Source: Streptomyces sp. ISL-36
GTDB taxonomy: Bacteria > Actinomycetota > Actinomycetes > Streptomycetales > Streptomycetaceae
NCBI RefSeq assembly: GCF_018614205.1
Contig: NZ_JAGGOS010000052.1
Span: forward strand, 1-44,104
Reading direction: 5' to 3'
Length of the DNA: 44,104 nt
Below the pieces are notes generated by a model. That model searched no databases. It had not been told where the DNA came from and was given only the letters and a program-made list of their open reading frames with translations. Position numbers and translations under genes: made by a program. This document shows positions 9,116 through 17,325 of the stretch, piece by piece. Position 1 is the stretch's first letter. Each line of letters opens with the position of its first letter.

Positions 9116-9158
9116 GCGCGCCCCGGTCGGCGGTGGGGTGGAACCGGCCGGGGCGCGC
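9116..9158 (-). terminator. terminator of the CBM2-GH18 chitinase
   Basis: GCGCGCCCCGG (9116-9126) pairs with CCGGGGCGCGC (9148-9158). The stem can be extended inward by four pairs including one G-T. It starts 47 bp after the chitinase stop codon on the reverse strand. Confidence 0.65.
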
Positions 9159-9204
9159 GTGTGGGGGAGGGTGAGGGCTCCGGGGAACCGCTCCTGAGGG
9201 GTGG

Positions 9205-10710
9205 CTACTTGTAGGCGGAGAACGCCTTGGTGAAGGCCAGCGGCTGCTGGAGGATCGAGGAGCAGGTGGGGTCCGCGTGGTTCACCGCGCCGCCCGCGCA
9301 CTGCTTGTCGCGGGTGGCGGACCACATCGAGAGCCAGCCGATGCCCTTGGACTTGGCGAAGTCGACCAGCTGGGTGGCGTCGCCGACCGTGAAGATCTCG
9401 GACGTCACGTCATTGACGCCGATCATCGGGGTGACGGCGACGGCCTTCCACGCGGCCGCGTCGGAGAGGCCGAGGACCCCCTTGATCTGGGCCTGGGTGG
9501 CGGTCGCCGCCTGGATCGCGTACTGGCCCATGTCACCGCTGTAGGCCGGTCCGTAGTCCATCGCCATGATGTTGACGGCGTCGACCCGGACACCGTTCCT
9601 CTCGGCGTCGGCGAGCAGGTCCACACCCGGCTGGGTCAGGCCCTCCGGCATGACCGGCAGGGTGAAGGAGACGTTCAGGCCGGGGTGGGACTTCTGCAGC
9701 TGCGCGATGGCCTGCGAGCGGCGGGTGTTGGCGGCCGTGTCCGGCAGGGCCGCGCCCTCGATGTCGAAGTCGACCTTGGTCAGCTCGTACCGGTCGATCA
9801 CCTTGCCGTACGCGGCGGCGAGGGCGGAGGAGGTCGAGCAGTTCAGGGCGAGCTCGTGACCGGCGGCACCGCCGAAGGAGACCCGGACGTCGCCCCCCTT
9901 GGCGCGCAGGGCACCGATCTGGGACGCCACCTTGTCGTTCGCGAGGTCGGTGACGCCGCCCCACAGCGGGGCGCAGGCGCCGCCGGAGGTGATGAAGGCG
10001 AGGTTGAACTCCTTCACCCCCGTGGTGTCGGCGGTGGCGAGCATGTCGTAGGCCGGGTGGAGGGATGTGTCGATGTAGGGCGCGTACGTGGCGGCCGCGC
10101 CGGGGGTGCCCGGAGTGCCGGTGGCGGTCGCCGTGGGCGTGGGCGTCGGGGACGCGGTGGCGGTCTGGCTCGGAGCGGCCGTGGGGGTGGCGCCGGGCGT
10201 CGCCGAGGTGCTCGGGGAGGCGGTGGCGGTGGGCTGCTCGGTGGGACGGCCGCTGGGCGTGGGGGTGGCGCCGCCGACGGAGCAGGAGGCCTTGTCGATG
10301 AGGCAGTTGGCGGGGTCGTCGGCCTCGCCGGTCGCCGAGGTCACGAAGCCGACGGTGACGGACTGGCCGGGGGCTAGCTCCTTGTTCCAGCTCGCGGGCT
10401 TCACGGTGACGTGTTGCCCGGAGACGGTGTGTTCGCCGTTCCACAGGGAGCCGATCGTCGTCCCGGCGGGCAGGTCGAACTCCAGCGTCCAGCCCCCCGA
10501 CCGGACGCTGGAGGTCTCGTTGGTGACGACGTACTGGCCGGTGTAGCCACCGGTCCAGGTGCTCGTCCTGGTGTACGCCGCGCCGACCGCCGCGGCCTGC
10601 GCGGTGCCGGTGAGCGCCAAGGCCGCGCCGCCGATCACCGCGGCGGCGACGACGGCGCCGACGGCCTTGGTGCTGCCGCTCGCCCTGCGCCGGTGCGAAC
10701 TGGTGCCCAT
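9205..10710 (-). CDS. secreted chitinase, N-terminal CBM2 and GH18
   Basis: Encodes 501 residues from the ATG at 10710 (GAGGCAGG upstream); an upstream in-frame start adds a charged stretch before the signal and is less likely. The signal peptide ends near AQA at residue 39. Residues about 42-147 are a CBM2 beginning with STWTGGYTGQYVVTNE. Residues about 148-205 form a Pro/Thr/Ser/Ala linker. Residues about 210-501 form a GH18 barrel with the catalytic motif VDFDIEG (Asp314, Asp316, Glu318). The compact catalytic part resembles ChiC/ChiD-like bacterial GH18 enzymes. It degrades chitin extracellularly. No DasR-type element is seen in the 165 bp upstream, unlike the other chitinase and the LPMO here. 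Confidence 0.92.
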   Translation of the reverse strand: MGTSSHRRRASGSTKAVGAVVAAAVIGGAALALTGTAQAAAVGAAYTRTSTWTGGYTGQYVVTNETSSVRSGGWTLEFDLPAGTTIGSLWNGEHTVSGQHVTVKPASWNKELAPGQSVTVGFVTSATGEADDPANCLIDKASCSVGGATPTPSGRPTEQPTATASPSTSATPGATPTAAPSQTATASPTPTPTATATGTPGTPGAAATYAPYIDTSLHPAYDMLATADTTGVKEFNLAFITSGGACAPLWGGVTDLANDKVASQIGALRAKGGDVRVSFGGAAGHELALNCSTSSALAAAYGKVIDRYELTKVDFDIEGAALPDTAANTRRSQAIAQLQKSHPGLNVSFTLPVMPEGLTQPGVDLLADAERNGVRVDAVNIMAMDYGPAYSGDMGQYAIQAATATQAQIKGVLGLSDAAAWKAVAVTPMIGVNDVTSEIFTVGDATQLVDFAKSKGIGWLSMWSATRDKQCAGGAVNHADPTCSSILQQPLAFTKAFSAYK

Positions 10711-10837
10711 CGCGTGCCTGCCTCTGCGTGCCGGGGGTGGGGTGGGGTGCGGCAGCACGTTAGCGAGCGGGATCCGGACAAATGCCCCGAGTGGGCGAGG
10801 GTTGAGGATTCTTAGGCTCCGCTTAAGGAAGCCATCG

Positions 10838-10861
10838 GGAGGGCGAAAGGTTCGGCCCTCC
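10838..10861 (-). terminator. hairpin after the sensor kinase gene
   Basis: GGAGGGC (10838-10844) pairs with GCCCTCC (10855-10861) around a ten-base loop. It starts 15 bp past the sensor kinase stop codon on the reverse strand. Confidence 0.5.
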
Positions 10862-10875
10862 GGCCGGGTTCCGGA

Positions 10876-12300
10876 TCAGGCCCCGGCGCCCCGCCGGGCA
10901 CCCACGCCGGTGCCCGCGCCGCCCCGCCTGCGGCGGCCCACCCGGTGGCCCCGCCGGCCTCCCGTACCGCCGGAGCGGCGCCCGTCGAGCCCGATCCAGA
11001 TGCGGACCTCCGTACCGCCGAGCACCGAGTGGCCGATACGGACGTCACCGCCCGTGGACTCGGCCATCCGGCGCACGATGTCGAGGCCGAGACCGGTGGA
11101 TCCGTCGCGGTGGCCGCTGTTGCCCCGGGTCAGCGCGGCGGCCGGGTCGGGGATGCCGGGGCCGGCGTCGGAGACCAGGACGATGACGGCGTCGTCGCCG
11201 TTGTGGACGTCGACGGAGAAGGCCGTCCCCTCGGGGGTGTGGCGGAAGACGTTGCCGAGCAGCGCGTCGAGGGCGGCGGCGAGTTCGGGCCGGGCGACCG
11301 GGATGCGCACCGGCCGCTCGATGCCCGCGACCCGTACCTTGCGGCCCTCGTCCTCGGCGAGCGCGGACCAGAAGTCCATCCGCTCCCGTACGACCTCGGA
11401 GGCGTCGCAGCCGGCACCCGGGCCGGTGGCGTGGGTCTGGGGCTTCGCCTCGCGTGCCGTACGGATGATCGTGTCGACCTCGCGCTCCAGCTGCTCGACG
11501 GCGGCGCGGGTCTGCTCGGCGGCCGGACCGGAGCCGAGCGAGGCAGCGTTGAGCCGGAGCACGGTCAGCGGCGTGCGCAGCCGGTGGGAGAGGTCGGCGG
11601 CCAGCTCGCGCTCGTTGGCGAGGAGCTGGACGACCTGGTCGGCCATGGAGTTGAAGGCGATCGCGGCCGACTTGAGCTCCGGCGGCCCCTCCTCGGGGAC
11701 GCGCGCGCCGAGCCTGCCCTCGCCCAGGTCGTGGGCGGCGCCCGCGAGCCGCTGGGCGGGCCGGACCATCCGGACGCCGAGCCGGTCGGCGACGGCGACG
11801 GAGCCGACGATCAGGGCGATGCCGACACCGGAGAGGACCAGCCAGGCGGTGGCGACGCCGTTGGAGACCTCGCCCTCGGGGACGAAGAGTTCGACGACGG
11901 CGACCTGTCCGGAGCTCAGCGCGGTGGGCTGGAGCAGCACGGAGCCGCCGGTCACCTCGGCGATGGTGGCCCGGCCCAGTCGGCGGGTGGTCCGCAGGTC
12001 CTCCTCGCCGGCCCGGCGGGTGCCGATCTCCAGCGCCTTCCCGCCCGGCTCGTCGGCGGCCGGGACATGGACGGCCATCCGCCCGGCGGCGCCGTCCTCG
12101 GTGGTGGCCACCGCCCGGTCGAGCTCCTCGCGGTCGGTGGTGATCGCCAGCACGGGCGCGAGCCCGGCGGCGCGCCGTTCGGCGTTGGAGAAGGCGCGGT
12201 CGCGCGCCATCTCCTTGACGACGAGGCCGAGCGGGACGGCGAAGGCGACGACGACCATGGCGGTGACGGCCAGCGACACCTTGACGAGCGCCCATCTCAC
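10876..12300 (-). CDS. two-component sensor histidine kinase
   Basis: Encodes 474 residues from a GTG at 12300 whose bases overlap the regulator stop codon (GTGA). An N-terminal helix (about residues 5-27) and a second one (about 150-172) flank an extracytoplasmic sensor loop of about 120 residues. A HAMP domain follows, then a HisKA domain with phospho-acceptor His239 in LSHRLRTPL. The HATPase domain has an N-box around ALLGNVFRHTPEGT, G1 DAGPGIP and G2 GSTGLGLDIVRR. The C-terminal 35 residues are Gly/Arg-rich and basic. It phosphorylates the response regulator encoded just upstream. The signal is unknown. Confidence 0.93.
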   Translation of the reverse strand: MRWALVKVSLAVTAMVVVAFAVPLGLVVKEMARDRAFSNAERRAAGLAPVLAITTDREELDRAVATTEDGAAGRMAVHVPAADEPGGKALEIGTRRAGEEDLRTTRRLGRATIAEVTGGSVLLQPTALSSGQVAVVELFVPEGEVSNGVATAWLVLSGVGIALIVGSVAVADRLGVRMVRPAQRLAGAAHDLGEGRLGARVPEEGPPELKSAAIAFNSMADQVVQLLANERELAADLSHRLRTPLTVLRLNAASLGSGPAAEQTRAAVEQLEREVDTIIRTAREAKPQTHATGPGAGCDASEVVRERMDFWSALAEDEGRKVRVAGIERPVRIPVARPELAAALDALLGNVFRHTPEGTAFSVDVHNGDDAVIVLVSDAGPGIPDPAAALTRGNSGHRDGSTGLGLDIVRRMAESTGGDVRIGHSVLGGTEVRIWIGLDGRRSGGTGGRRGHRVGRRRRGGAGTGVGARRGAGA

Positions 12301-13007
12301 CGCTGTGTCTCCTGGGGCTCCCGCGGCGGTTCGAGCTTCACGCCCACCCCGCGCAGGGTGTGCAGATAGCGGGGCCGGGCGGCCGTTTCGCCCAACTTGC
12401 GCCGCAGCCACGACAAATGGACGTCGATGGTCTGGTCGTCGCCGTAGGACTGCTGCCACACCTCGGCTAGCAGCTCCTTGCGCGGCACGACCACCCCCGG
12501 CCGGCCGGCGAGGAAGGCCAGCAGGTCGAACTCCCGGCGGGTCAGGTCGAGCCCGGCACCGTCGAGCTCCGCCTGCCGCCGCAGCGGGTCGATCGAGAGA
12601 CCGCCCACCCGGATGACCCGCGACGGCGGCGCCTCTCCCGCGGCGGCCCGCGACCGCCGCAGCACGGCGGCCATCCGCGCCGACAGGTGCTCCACGGAGA
12701 AGGGCTTGGTCAGATAGTCGTCCGCCCCGTCGTTGAGGAGCCGGACGATCTCGCTCTCGTCGTCCCGCGCGGTCGCGATGATCACCGGTACGTCGGTGAT
12801 GCCGCGCAGCATCTTCAGCGCCTCGGACCCGTCCAGATCGGGCAGTCCGAGGTCCAGGACGACCACGTCGAAACGGAAATGGGCGACCTCGCGCAGCGCC
12901 TCCAGGGCCGTGCCGACGCTCCGTACGGTGTGGGAGGCCTCGGTCAGATGCCGGATGAGGGCCGAGCGTACGAACTGGTCGTCCTCGACCACGAGCACAC
13001 TTGCCAT
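12297..13007 (-). CDS. OmpR-family response regulator
   Basis: Encodes 236 residues. The receiver domain (about 4-118) has acidic pocket Glu8-Asp9-Asp10, phospho-acceptor Asp52 in VVLDLGLPD and Lys101 in LTKPF. A winged-helix DNA-binding domain (about 132-228) carries the LTRREFDLLAFLAGRPG and DVHLSWLRRKLGE signatures. The start is the ATG at 13007; a GTG nine bases upstream is possible. The gene is followed with a 4-bp overlap by its cognate kinase. The 87-bp gap to the divergent gene at 13095 should hold both promoters. Confidence 0.94.
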   Translation of the reverse strand: MASVLVVEDDQFVRSALIRHLTEASHTVRSVGTALEALREVAHFRFDVVVLDLGLPDLDGSEALKMLRGITDVPVIIATARDDESEIVRLLNDGADDYLTKPFSVEHLSARMAAVLRRSRAAAGEAPPSRVIRVGGLSIDPLRRQAELDGAGLDLTRREFDLLAFLAGRPGVVVPRKELLAEVWQQSYGDDQTIDVHLSWLRRKLGETAARPRYLHTLRGVGVKLEPPREPQETQR

Positions 13008-13094
13008 GGCCCGCACCGTACGCCATACGGGGGACGGCGAGGGAAGGTCCACCCTCCGCTTCGACGGTGCGCACGGTGGTGCACTATGGCCCGG

Positions 13095-13652
13095 ATGCGA
13101 AGAGGACTTGTTCACGCCATGGCGTGGTCGCTCGCCACCGGCGCGGCGGTCACGCTCTCGTGGTGGGGTGTGCACACGGTGCTGGCCGGTACGGTCTACG
13201 ACCCGCCGCGCGCGCTCCCCATTCCGGCCGGCAGCGGCGAAGGAACGGCCGCCACGAGCGGCGGCCCGTCGGCGTCCCCCACCGGGCGCCCGGCCGGCTC
13301 CCCCACCTCCTCACCGACGCCCTCCCCGGCGAGGACGGCCGGCGCCCCCACGACGTCCCCGTCCTCGCCCCCGTCGCACAGGCCCACCGCCACGAAGCGG
13401 CCGGACGGCGACGCCACCGCCGGGAGCACGGTCAAGAGCTACCCGGTCGACGGCGGCCGGGTGGTCTTCGACCTGGGCGAGACCTCCGCCGAACTGGTCT
13501 CGGCGACCCCCGCGTCCGGCTGGCAGATGCAGGTGTGGAAGCAGCCGACCTGGATCCGGGTCACGTTCACCAGGGACGGCCGCGAACTGTCGGTCTTCTG
13601 CGTGTGGCACGACACCGCACCACGGGTGGAGATCGAGGACCGCAGGACCTGA
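13095..13652 (+). CDS. membrane-anchored Pro/Ser/Thr-rich protein, unknown
   Basis: Encodes 185 residues from the ATG at 13095; an in-frame ATG at 13086 is equally possible, as neither has a clear ribosome site. One N-terminal hydrophobic helix (about residues 7-32, WSLATGAAVTLSWWGVHTVLAG) is followed by a Ser/Thr/Pro linker (about 45-105). A small C-terminal domain contains VFDLGETSAELVSATPASG and several Trp residues, and looks beta-rich. It is probably exposed outside the membrane. It is divergent from the OmpR-type regulator, so control by, or a role in sensing for, that two-component system is possible but unproven. Not recognised. Confidence 0.75.
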   Translation: MRRGLVHAMAWSLATGAAVTLSWWGVHTVLAGTVYDPPRALPIPAGSGEGTAATSGGPSASPTGRPAGSPTSSPTPSPARTAGAPTTSPSSPPSHRPTATKRPDGDATAGSTVKSYPVDGGRVVFDLGETSAELVSATPASGWQMQVWKQPTWIRVTFTRDGRELSVFCVWHDTAPRVEIEDRRT

Positions 13653-13671
13653 GACAGGCCCCGGACAGGTT

Positions 13672-14547
13672 CTAGCGGAAGACGGACGCCGGCGGTACGG
13701 GTGAGGGCCTGGCGCTCGCGTCGGTGACCGGGACCGCTCCCCCGGTGAAGTCGGCGAGCGCCCTGCCGTGCTCCACCCGCCCGGCGTGCGGGTCCGTCGC
13801 CACCCGGCGGGTCAGCTCGGCGACCGGCAGTTCGCGGTCGGAGGCGAGCAGCACGGCGTTGCCGAAGCGGCGGCCGCGCAGCACGGCCGGGTCGGCGGTC
13901 AGCGCCAGCTCGGGAAAGACGGTCGCGGCGGTCGCGATCTGGCCGCGCAGGTGCGTCAGGGGCGGGCCGTCGGCGAGGTTGGCGGCGTAGAAACCGCCGG
14001 GCTTCAGCACCCGGCGGACCTCGGTGAGGAACTCCGTGCTGGTCAGGTGCGCGGGCGTGCGGGCGCCGCTGAACACATCGGCGATGACCAGGTCCGCCCA
14101 GCCGTCCTGCACCTTGGCGAGTCCGGCCCGGGCGTCGGTGGAGCGGACGCGGATCCGGGCACCGGAGTCCAGCGGGAGTTCCCTGCGGACGAGCTGCACC
14201 AGCGGGCCGTCGAGCTCCACGATCTGCTGGGTGGAGCGGGGCCGGGTGGCGGCGATGTAGCGGGCGAGCGTGAAGGCTCCGCCGCCGAGGTGGACGGCCT
14301 GGAGTGGCCGGTTCGGCGGGGCGGCGAGGTCGGCGATGTGGCCGAGGCGCCGCTGGTACTCGAAGGAGAGATGGGCCGGGTCGTCGAGATCGACGTGCGA
14401 CTGCGGGGCGCCGTCGATCAGCAGCGTCCAGCCGCGCGGGCGCTCCCGGTCGGGTATGAGCTCCGCGAGCCCGCCGTCGACGGTCTCGACGACGGCGGCG
14501 GCGGCTGCCGCCCGTTCACGCTGTTTGTTCCTGGCCACGAGCCCCAT
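13672..14547 (-). CDS. spermidine-synthase-like protein (Rossmann fold)
   Basis: Encodes 291 residues from the ATG at 14547; an in-frame start seven codons upstream is possible. The fold resembles spermidine synthases and SAM methyltransferases: the Gly-rich nucleotide loop HLGGGAFTLARYI, an acidic end of strand two in IVELDG, and the DLVIADVFSG motif at strand four. In Streptomyces such proteins are often named spermidine synthase, but several active-site residues of true polyamine synthases are hard to match by eye, so the substrate is uncertain. It is predicted cytosolic. It is convergent with the gene ending at 13652 (20-bp gap). Confidence 0.8.
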   Translation of the reverse strand: MGLVARNKQRERAAAAAAVVETVDGGLAELIPDRERPRGWTLLIDGAPQSHVDLDDPAHLSFEYQRRLGHIADLAAPPNRPLQAVHLGGGAFTLARYIAATRPRSTQQIVELDGPLVQLVRRELPLDSGARIRVRSTDARAGLAKVQDGWADLVIADVFSGARTPAHLTSTEFLTEVRRVLKPGGFYAANLADGPPLTHLRGQIATAATVFPELALTADPAVLRGRRFGNAVLLASDRELPVAELTRRVATDPHAGRVEHGRALADFTGGAVPVTDASARPSPVPPASVFR

Positions 14548-14596
14548 TATCGGCGCTCGCGCCGACACCCCGCCCGACGAGCTCGGGACGCGGCGG

Positions 14597-15034
14597 TCAG
14601 CGGCAGCCGTCGGCCGCCTCGATCAGGCGGGCCGCCTGGCCCAGGGCCTCCCGGAGCACCGCCGGGTCGGTGACCTCGCCGGTGTCGCCGGGCGGCAGCA
14701 GCCAGCCCGCGGGGCGGGGCGCGTCACCGGCGGGCTCGGGAAGCTCCGGCAGCTCGGGGATGCGCAGCCCCCGCCCCGAGGTCTGGGTACAGGCGCTGCC
14801 CGGCATGTCCCAGCCCGCGGCCGTGCCGGGCGGGACCAGGAAGCCGAGGGTGTCGCAGGCTCCGTCGTGCAGCACCGGGCCGACCACGGGGGCGCCGCCT
14901 CGGCGCAGGATGTCCACGGCCTCCAGGCCCTGTCGGACCGGCACGGTCACCAGGTCGCAGGCTTCGCCGTGCGGGGCGCCGGCGTCCGGGGTGGGTGCAT
15001 GGCGTTCGGTCGACTGCGATCCGATCTCCAACAA
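14597..15034 (-). CDS. short primase/polymerase-like protein, unknown
   Basis: Encodes 145 residues from a TTG start at 15034, chosen because GAGGAGG lies six bases upstream; the longer open frame has no ribosome site. The pattern CDLVTVPVRQGLEAVDIL, then GPVLHDG, GFLVPPGTA and WLLPPGDTG, parallels the protein at 24184 (FDVVNV, GPVAVHRG, LLFAAPGTA, WVVAPDT). The two appear to be members of one family. In Streptomyces this family is sometimes labelled as having a bifunctional primase/polymerase N-terminal fold, but no catalytic acidic triad can be identified here. It is divergent from the HTH-TPR regulator at 15256. Confidence 0.65.
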   Translation of the reverse strand: MLEIGSQSTERHAPTPDAGAPHGEACDLVTVPVRQGLEAVDILRRGGAPVVGPVLHDGACDTLGFLVPPGTAAGWDMPGSACTQTSGRGLRIPELPELPEPAGDAPRPAGWLLPPGDTGEVTDPAVLREALGQAARLIEAADGCR

Positions 15035-15255
15035 GGGGACCCTCCTCGCTCCTGAGAAGACACGTTCCGTCTCTCCGCATGGTTCAACGCCCGTGCGCGT
15101 CAACGGCTACGGCGGCACGCCGCCGCAAAGGATGGCAGTTCATGGCAGATCACGCGTGAGATATCCGATTTGTAGCCAAACTCTGCGTACGCGTCCGGTG
15201 ACAGCAGGTACGTTCTTGCCGCCGGAACACCGGCAGCACAGGAGAGGGCTCGGCC

Positions 15256-16542
15256 ATGGCGATGTCACGGGCAGTTCCCAATCTCGCCTTCCGCCGGCTC
15301 CGCGGGCAGCTTTCGCCGGCGGAGTTCGCCGCCGCGGTCCGCCGGGCGGCGCGGGAGATCGGCGAGCAGGTGGCCTGCGACGCCCGCTACATCGGACGCG
15401 TGGAGGCGGGCGAGATCCGCTGCCCCAACTACGCCTACGAACGGGTGTTCCTGCACATGTTCCCCGGTCTCGGCCTGGCGGACCTGGGCTTCTCGGCACG
15501 GGAGGCGGTACGCGGCCGACGGCCCGCCGCCACGGCCGGGGCCCCGCCCCCCACCGCCATCACGACCCGGAACGATGAGGAGAGCGACGTGCTGCGTCGC
15601 GCATTCATGACGAGCGGCACCGCCACCGTGGCGGCCGCCTCGCTGGGACTCGGCGGCACCGCCGCCGCGATCCCCGCCCCTCGGGGGACCCACAGGATCG
15701 GCGAGCCCGAGGTGAGGGCCGTCGAGGAAGCCGTACGGCAGATCCGGTTGCTCGACGACCGGCACGGCGCCGACGGGCTCTACAAGGCAGCCGCTCAGCC
15801 GCTGCGGGCGGCGTACGCCCTGCTCGACGCGGGCGTCGCGACCCGCCGCTCCACCGAGGACCGGCTGCACGCGGGCGCCGGCGAACTGGCCATCTCCGTC
15901 GGCTGGCTGGCCCACGACTCGGGCCGCCTCGACGACGCCCGCTCGCACTACGCGGAAGCCCTCGCCACCGCGCGCGTGGCCGGCGATCCGGCCCTGGAGG
16001 CGCACGCCTTCTGCAACACCTCGTTCCTGGCCAGGGACGACGGCCGGTACCGGGAGGCGGTCCGGGCGGCCCAGGCGGGGCTGCGGGCGGCGCAGCCGCT
16101 CTCCTCGGCCCGGCTGCTCTCGCTGCTCTCCCTGCGGGAGGCGGGGGCCTGGGCCGGACTCGGCGACCGGACCGCCTGCGAGCAGGCCCTCGGCCGCGCG
16201 CACACCCACTTCGCCCGGGGCAGCGGCGACAGCGATCCGGAGTGGATGACCTTCTTCGGGGAGCCGGAGCTGGAGGCCCTGGAGGCCCAGTGCTGGTCGC
16301 TGCTGGGCGAGTGGGGTCGCGCCGCCCGCCACGCGCACCGCGCGACGGTCCTGCAGAACCCGCACTTCGCCCGCAACCTCGCCCTCTACCGCGCCCAACT
16401 GGCCGGCGACCTGGCCCACGCCGGCCGCCGGGACGAGGCCGCGGTGGAGGCGCGCAAGGTGGTGGACTCGCTGGGCGAGGTCCAGTCGAGCCGCATCCGC
16501 CGCATGCTGGCCGAGACCCGACGGGTCCTCGCCACCTCCTGA
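15256..16542 (+). CDS. HTH and TPR-domain regulator, NsdA-like
   Basis: Encodes 428 residues, with GGAGAGGG upstream of the ATG. Residues about 10-75 form a helix-turn-helix (SPAEFAAAVRRAAREIGEQVACDARYI with VEAGEIRCPN). A linker follows, then an unusual stretch near residues 115-140 with twin Arg and an Ala/Gly hydrophobic run, LRRAFMTSGTATVAAASLG, resembling a Tat-type signal. Residues about 150-428 are helical TPR-like repeats. The layout matches the Streptomyces HTH-TPR regulators that include NsdA, a repressor of sporulation and antibiotic production. Whether it is that orthologue cannot be told from the sequence alone. The internal hydrophobic stretch is common in this family and need not mean export. 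Confidence 0.82.
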   Translation: MAMSRAVPNLAFRRLRGQLSPAEFAAAVRRAAREIGEQVACDARYIGRVEAGEIRCPNYAYERVFLHMFPGLGLADLGFSAREAVRGRRPAATAGAPPPTAITTRNDEESDVLRRAFMTSGTATVAAASLGLGGTAAAIPAPRGTHRIGEPEVRAVEEAVRQIRLLDDRHGADGLYKAAAQPLRAAYALLDAGVATRRSTEDRLHAGAGELAISVGWLAHDSGRLDDARSHYAEALATARVAGDPALEAHAFCNTSFLARDDGRYREAVRAAQAGLRAAQPLSSARLLSLLSLREAGAWAGLGDRTACEQALGRAHTHFARGSGDSDPEWMTFFGEPELEALEAQCWSLLGEWGRAARHAHRATVLQNPHFARNLALYRAQLAGDLAHAGRRDEAAVEARKVVDSLGEVQSSRIRRMLAETRRVLATS

Positions 16543-16550
16543 GCCGGATG

Positions 16551-16580
16551 GCGCGCCCTCTCCGTCGGGGGGCGGCGCGC
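16551..16580. terminator. hairpin between convergent genes
   Basis: GCGCGCC (16551-16557) pairs with GGCGCGC (16574-16580) in the 52-bp gap between the convergent HTH-TPR and histidine phosphatase genes. It could serve both strands. Confidence 0.45.
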
Positions 16581-16594
16581 GACCGGCCGTGGCC

Positions 16595-17188
16595 CTACTC
16601 CAGGTGCCCCGTGTCGTTCCAGCGCTCCAGTGCCGGCGCGCCGTACGCCCAGCCCAGGACGGAGAGGCTCGTCGGGTCGAGGCGGATCCGCGCGCCGAAG
16701 CCCAGGTCCTCGCCCAGCCAGCGTGCCGCGATCGACCGCAGGATGTGGCCGTGCGCGAAGACCAGCACGTCCCGCTCGGCCGACCGCGCCCACTCCACGA
16801 CCTCGTCGGCCCGCGCGGAGACCTGGGCGAGGCTCTCGCCCTCCGGGACGGCGTCGCGCCACAGCAGCCAGCCGGGCCGCAGCTCCTGGATCTGGGCCGG
16901 GGTCAGTCCTTCGTACGCCCCGTAGTCCCACTCCATGAGCGTGTCCCACTCGCGCGCCCGCTCGCCGAATCCGGCGATGTCGCAGGTCTCACGCGCGCGT
17001 GCCAGCGGGCTGGTGCGGATCTCCAGATCGGGCAGGCCGTTCCACGGCGCCCGGTGCAGCCGCTCACCGAGCAGCTTGGCGCCGCGCCGGCCCTCGTCGA
17101 GCAGCGGGATGTCGGTCCTGCCGGTGTGACGGCCGAGCAGCGACCATTCGGTCTGACCGTGCCGGGCGAGCAGGATGCGCGGTGCCAT
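16595..17188 (-). CDS. histidine phosphatase family protein
   Basis: Encodes 197 residues, typical for the cobalamin phosphatase/acid phosphatase branch. The family motif LARHGQTEW places the catalytic His at residue 10. The [13 protein letters not shown] motif, a central acidic [11 protein letters not shown] and a late second His in [11 protein letters not shown] complete the active site. It is a soluble phosphomonoesterase; the substrate (sugar phosphate, phosphoglycerate, cofactor precursor) cannot be assigned. The gene is monocistronic and divergent from the PAP2 gene. Confidence 0.92.
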   Translation of the reverse strand: MAPRILLARHGQTEWSLLGRHTGRTDIPLLDEGRRGAKLLGERLHRAPWNGLPDLEIRTSPLARARETCDIAGFGERAREWDTLMEWDYGAYEGLTPAQIQELRPGWLLWRDAVPEGESLAQVSARADEVVEWARSAERDVLVFAHGHILRSIAARWLGEDLGFGARIRLDPTSLSVLGWAYGAPALERWNDTGHLE

Positions 17189-17291
17189 GAAGGCTCTCCA
17201 GGTTCAGCGAGGCTGTGTATCGGGGTGCCCTCTCATCATCGCCCACATGAATTCACGGCCACGCGCGGGCAACCCCCTCACCCCGTCCGGC

Positions 17292-17319
17292 GTCCCCCAG
17301 GAAGAAGCCGAGGGGGAAC
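17292..17319. repeat. short palindromic element ending at the PAP2 ribosome site
   Basis: GTCCCCC (17292-17298) pairs with the GGGGG-A-AC end of the element (17312-17319), with inner GG/CC pairing. The same pattern, TCCCCC then GAAG(T)CCGAGGGGGA, recurs at 24595-24622. The right arm is also the GAGGGGG ribosome site of the gene starting at 17326. Confidence 0.6.
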
Positions 17320-17325
17320 ACACGT

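Noticed and set aside
10876..13074. A 732-residue open frame that would fuse kinase and regulator regions
   Set aside because: The frame upstream of 12300 is a shadow of the regulator gene; the kinase starts at the GTG overlapping the regulator stop.
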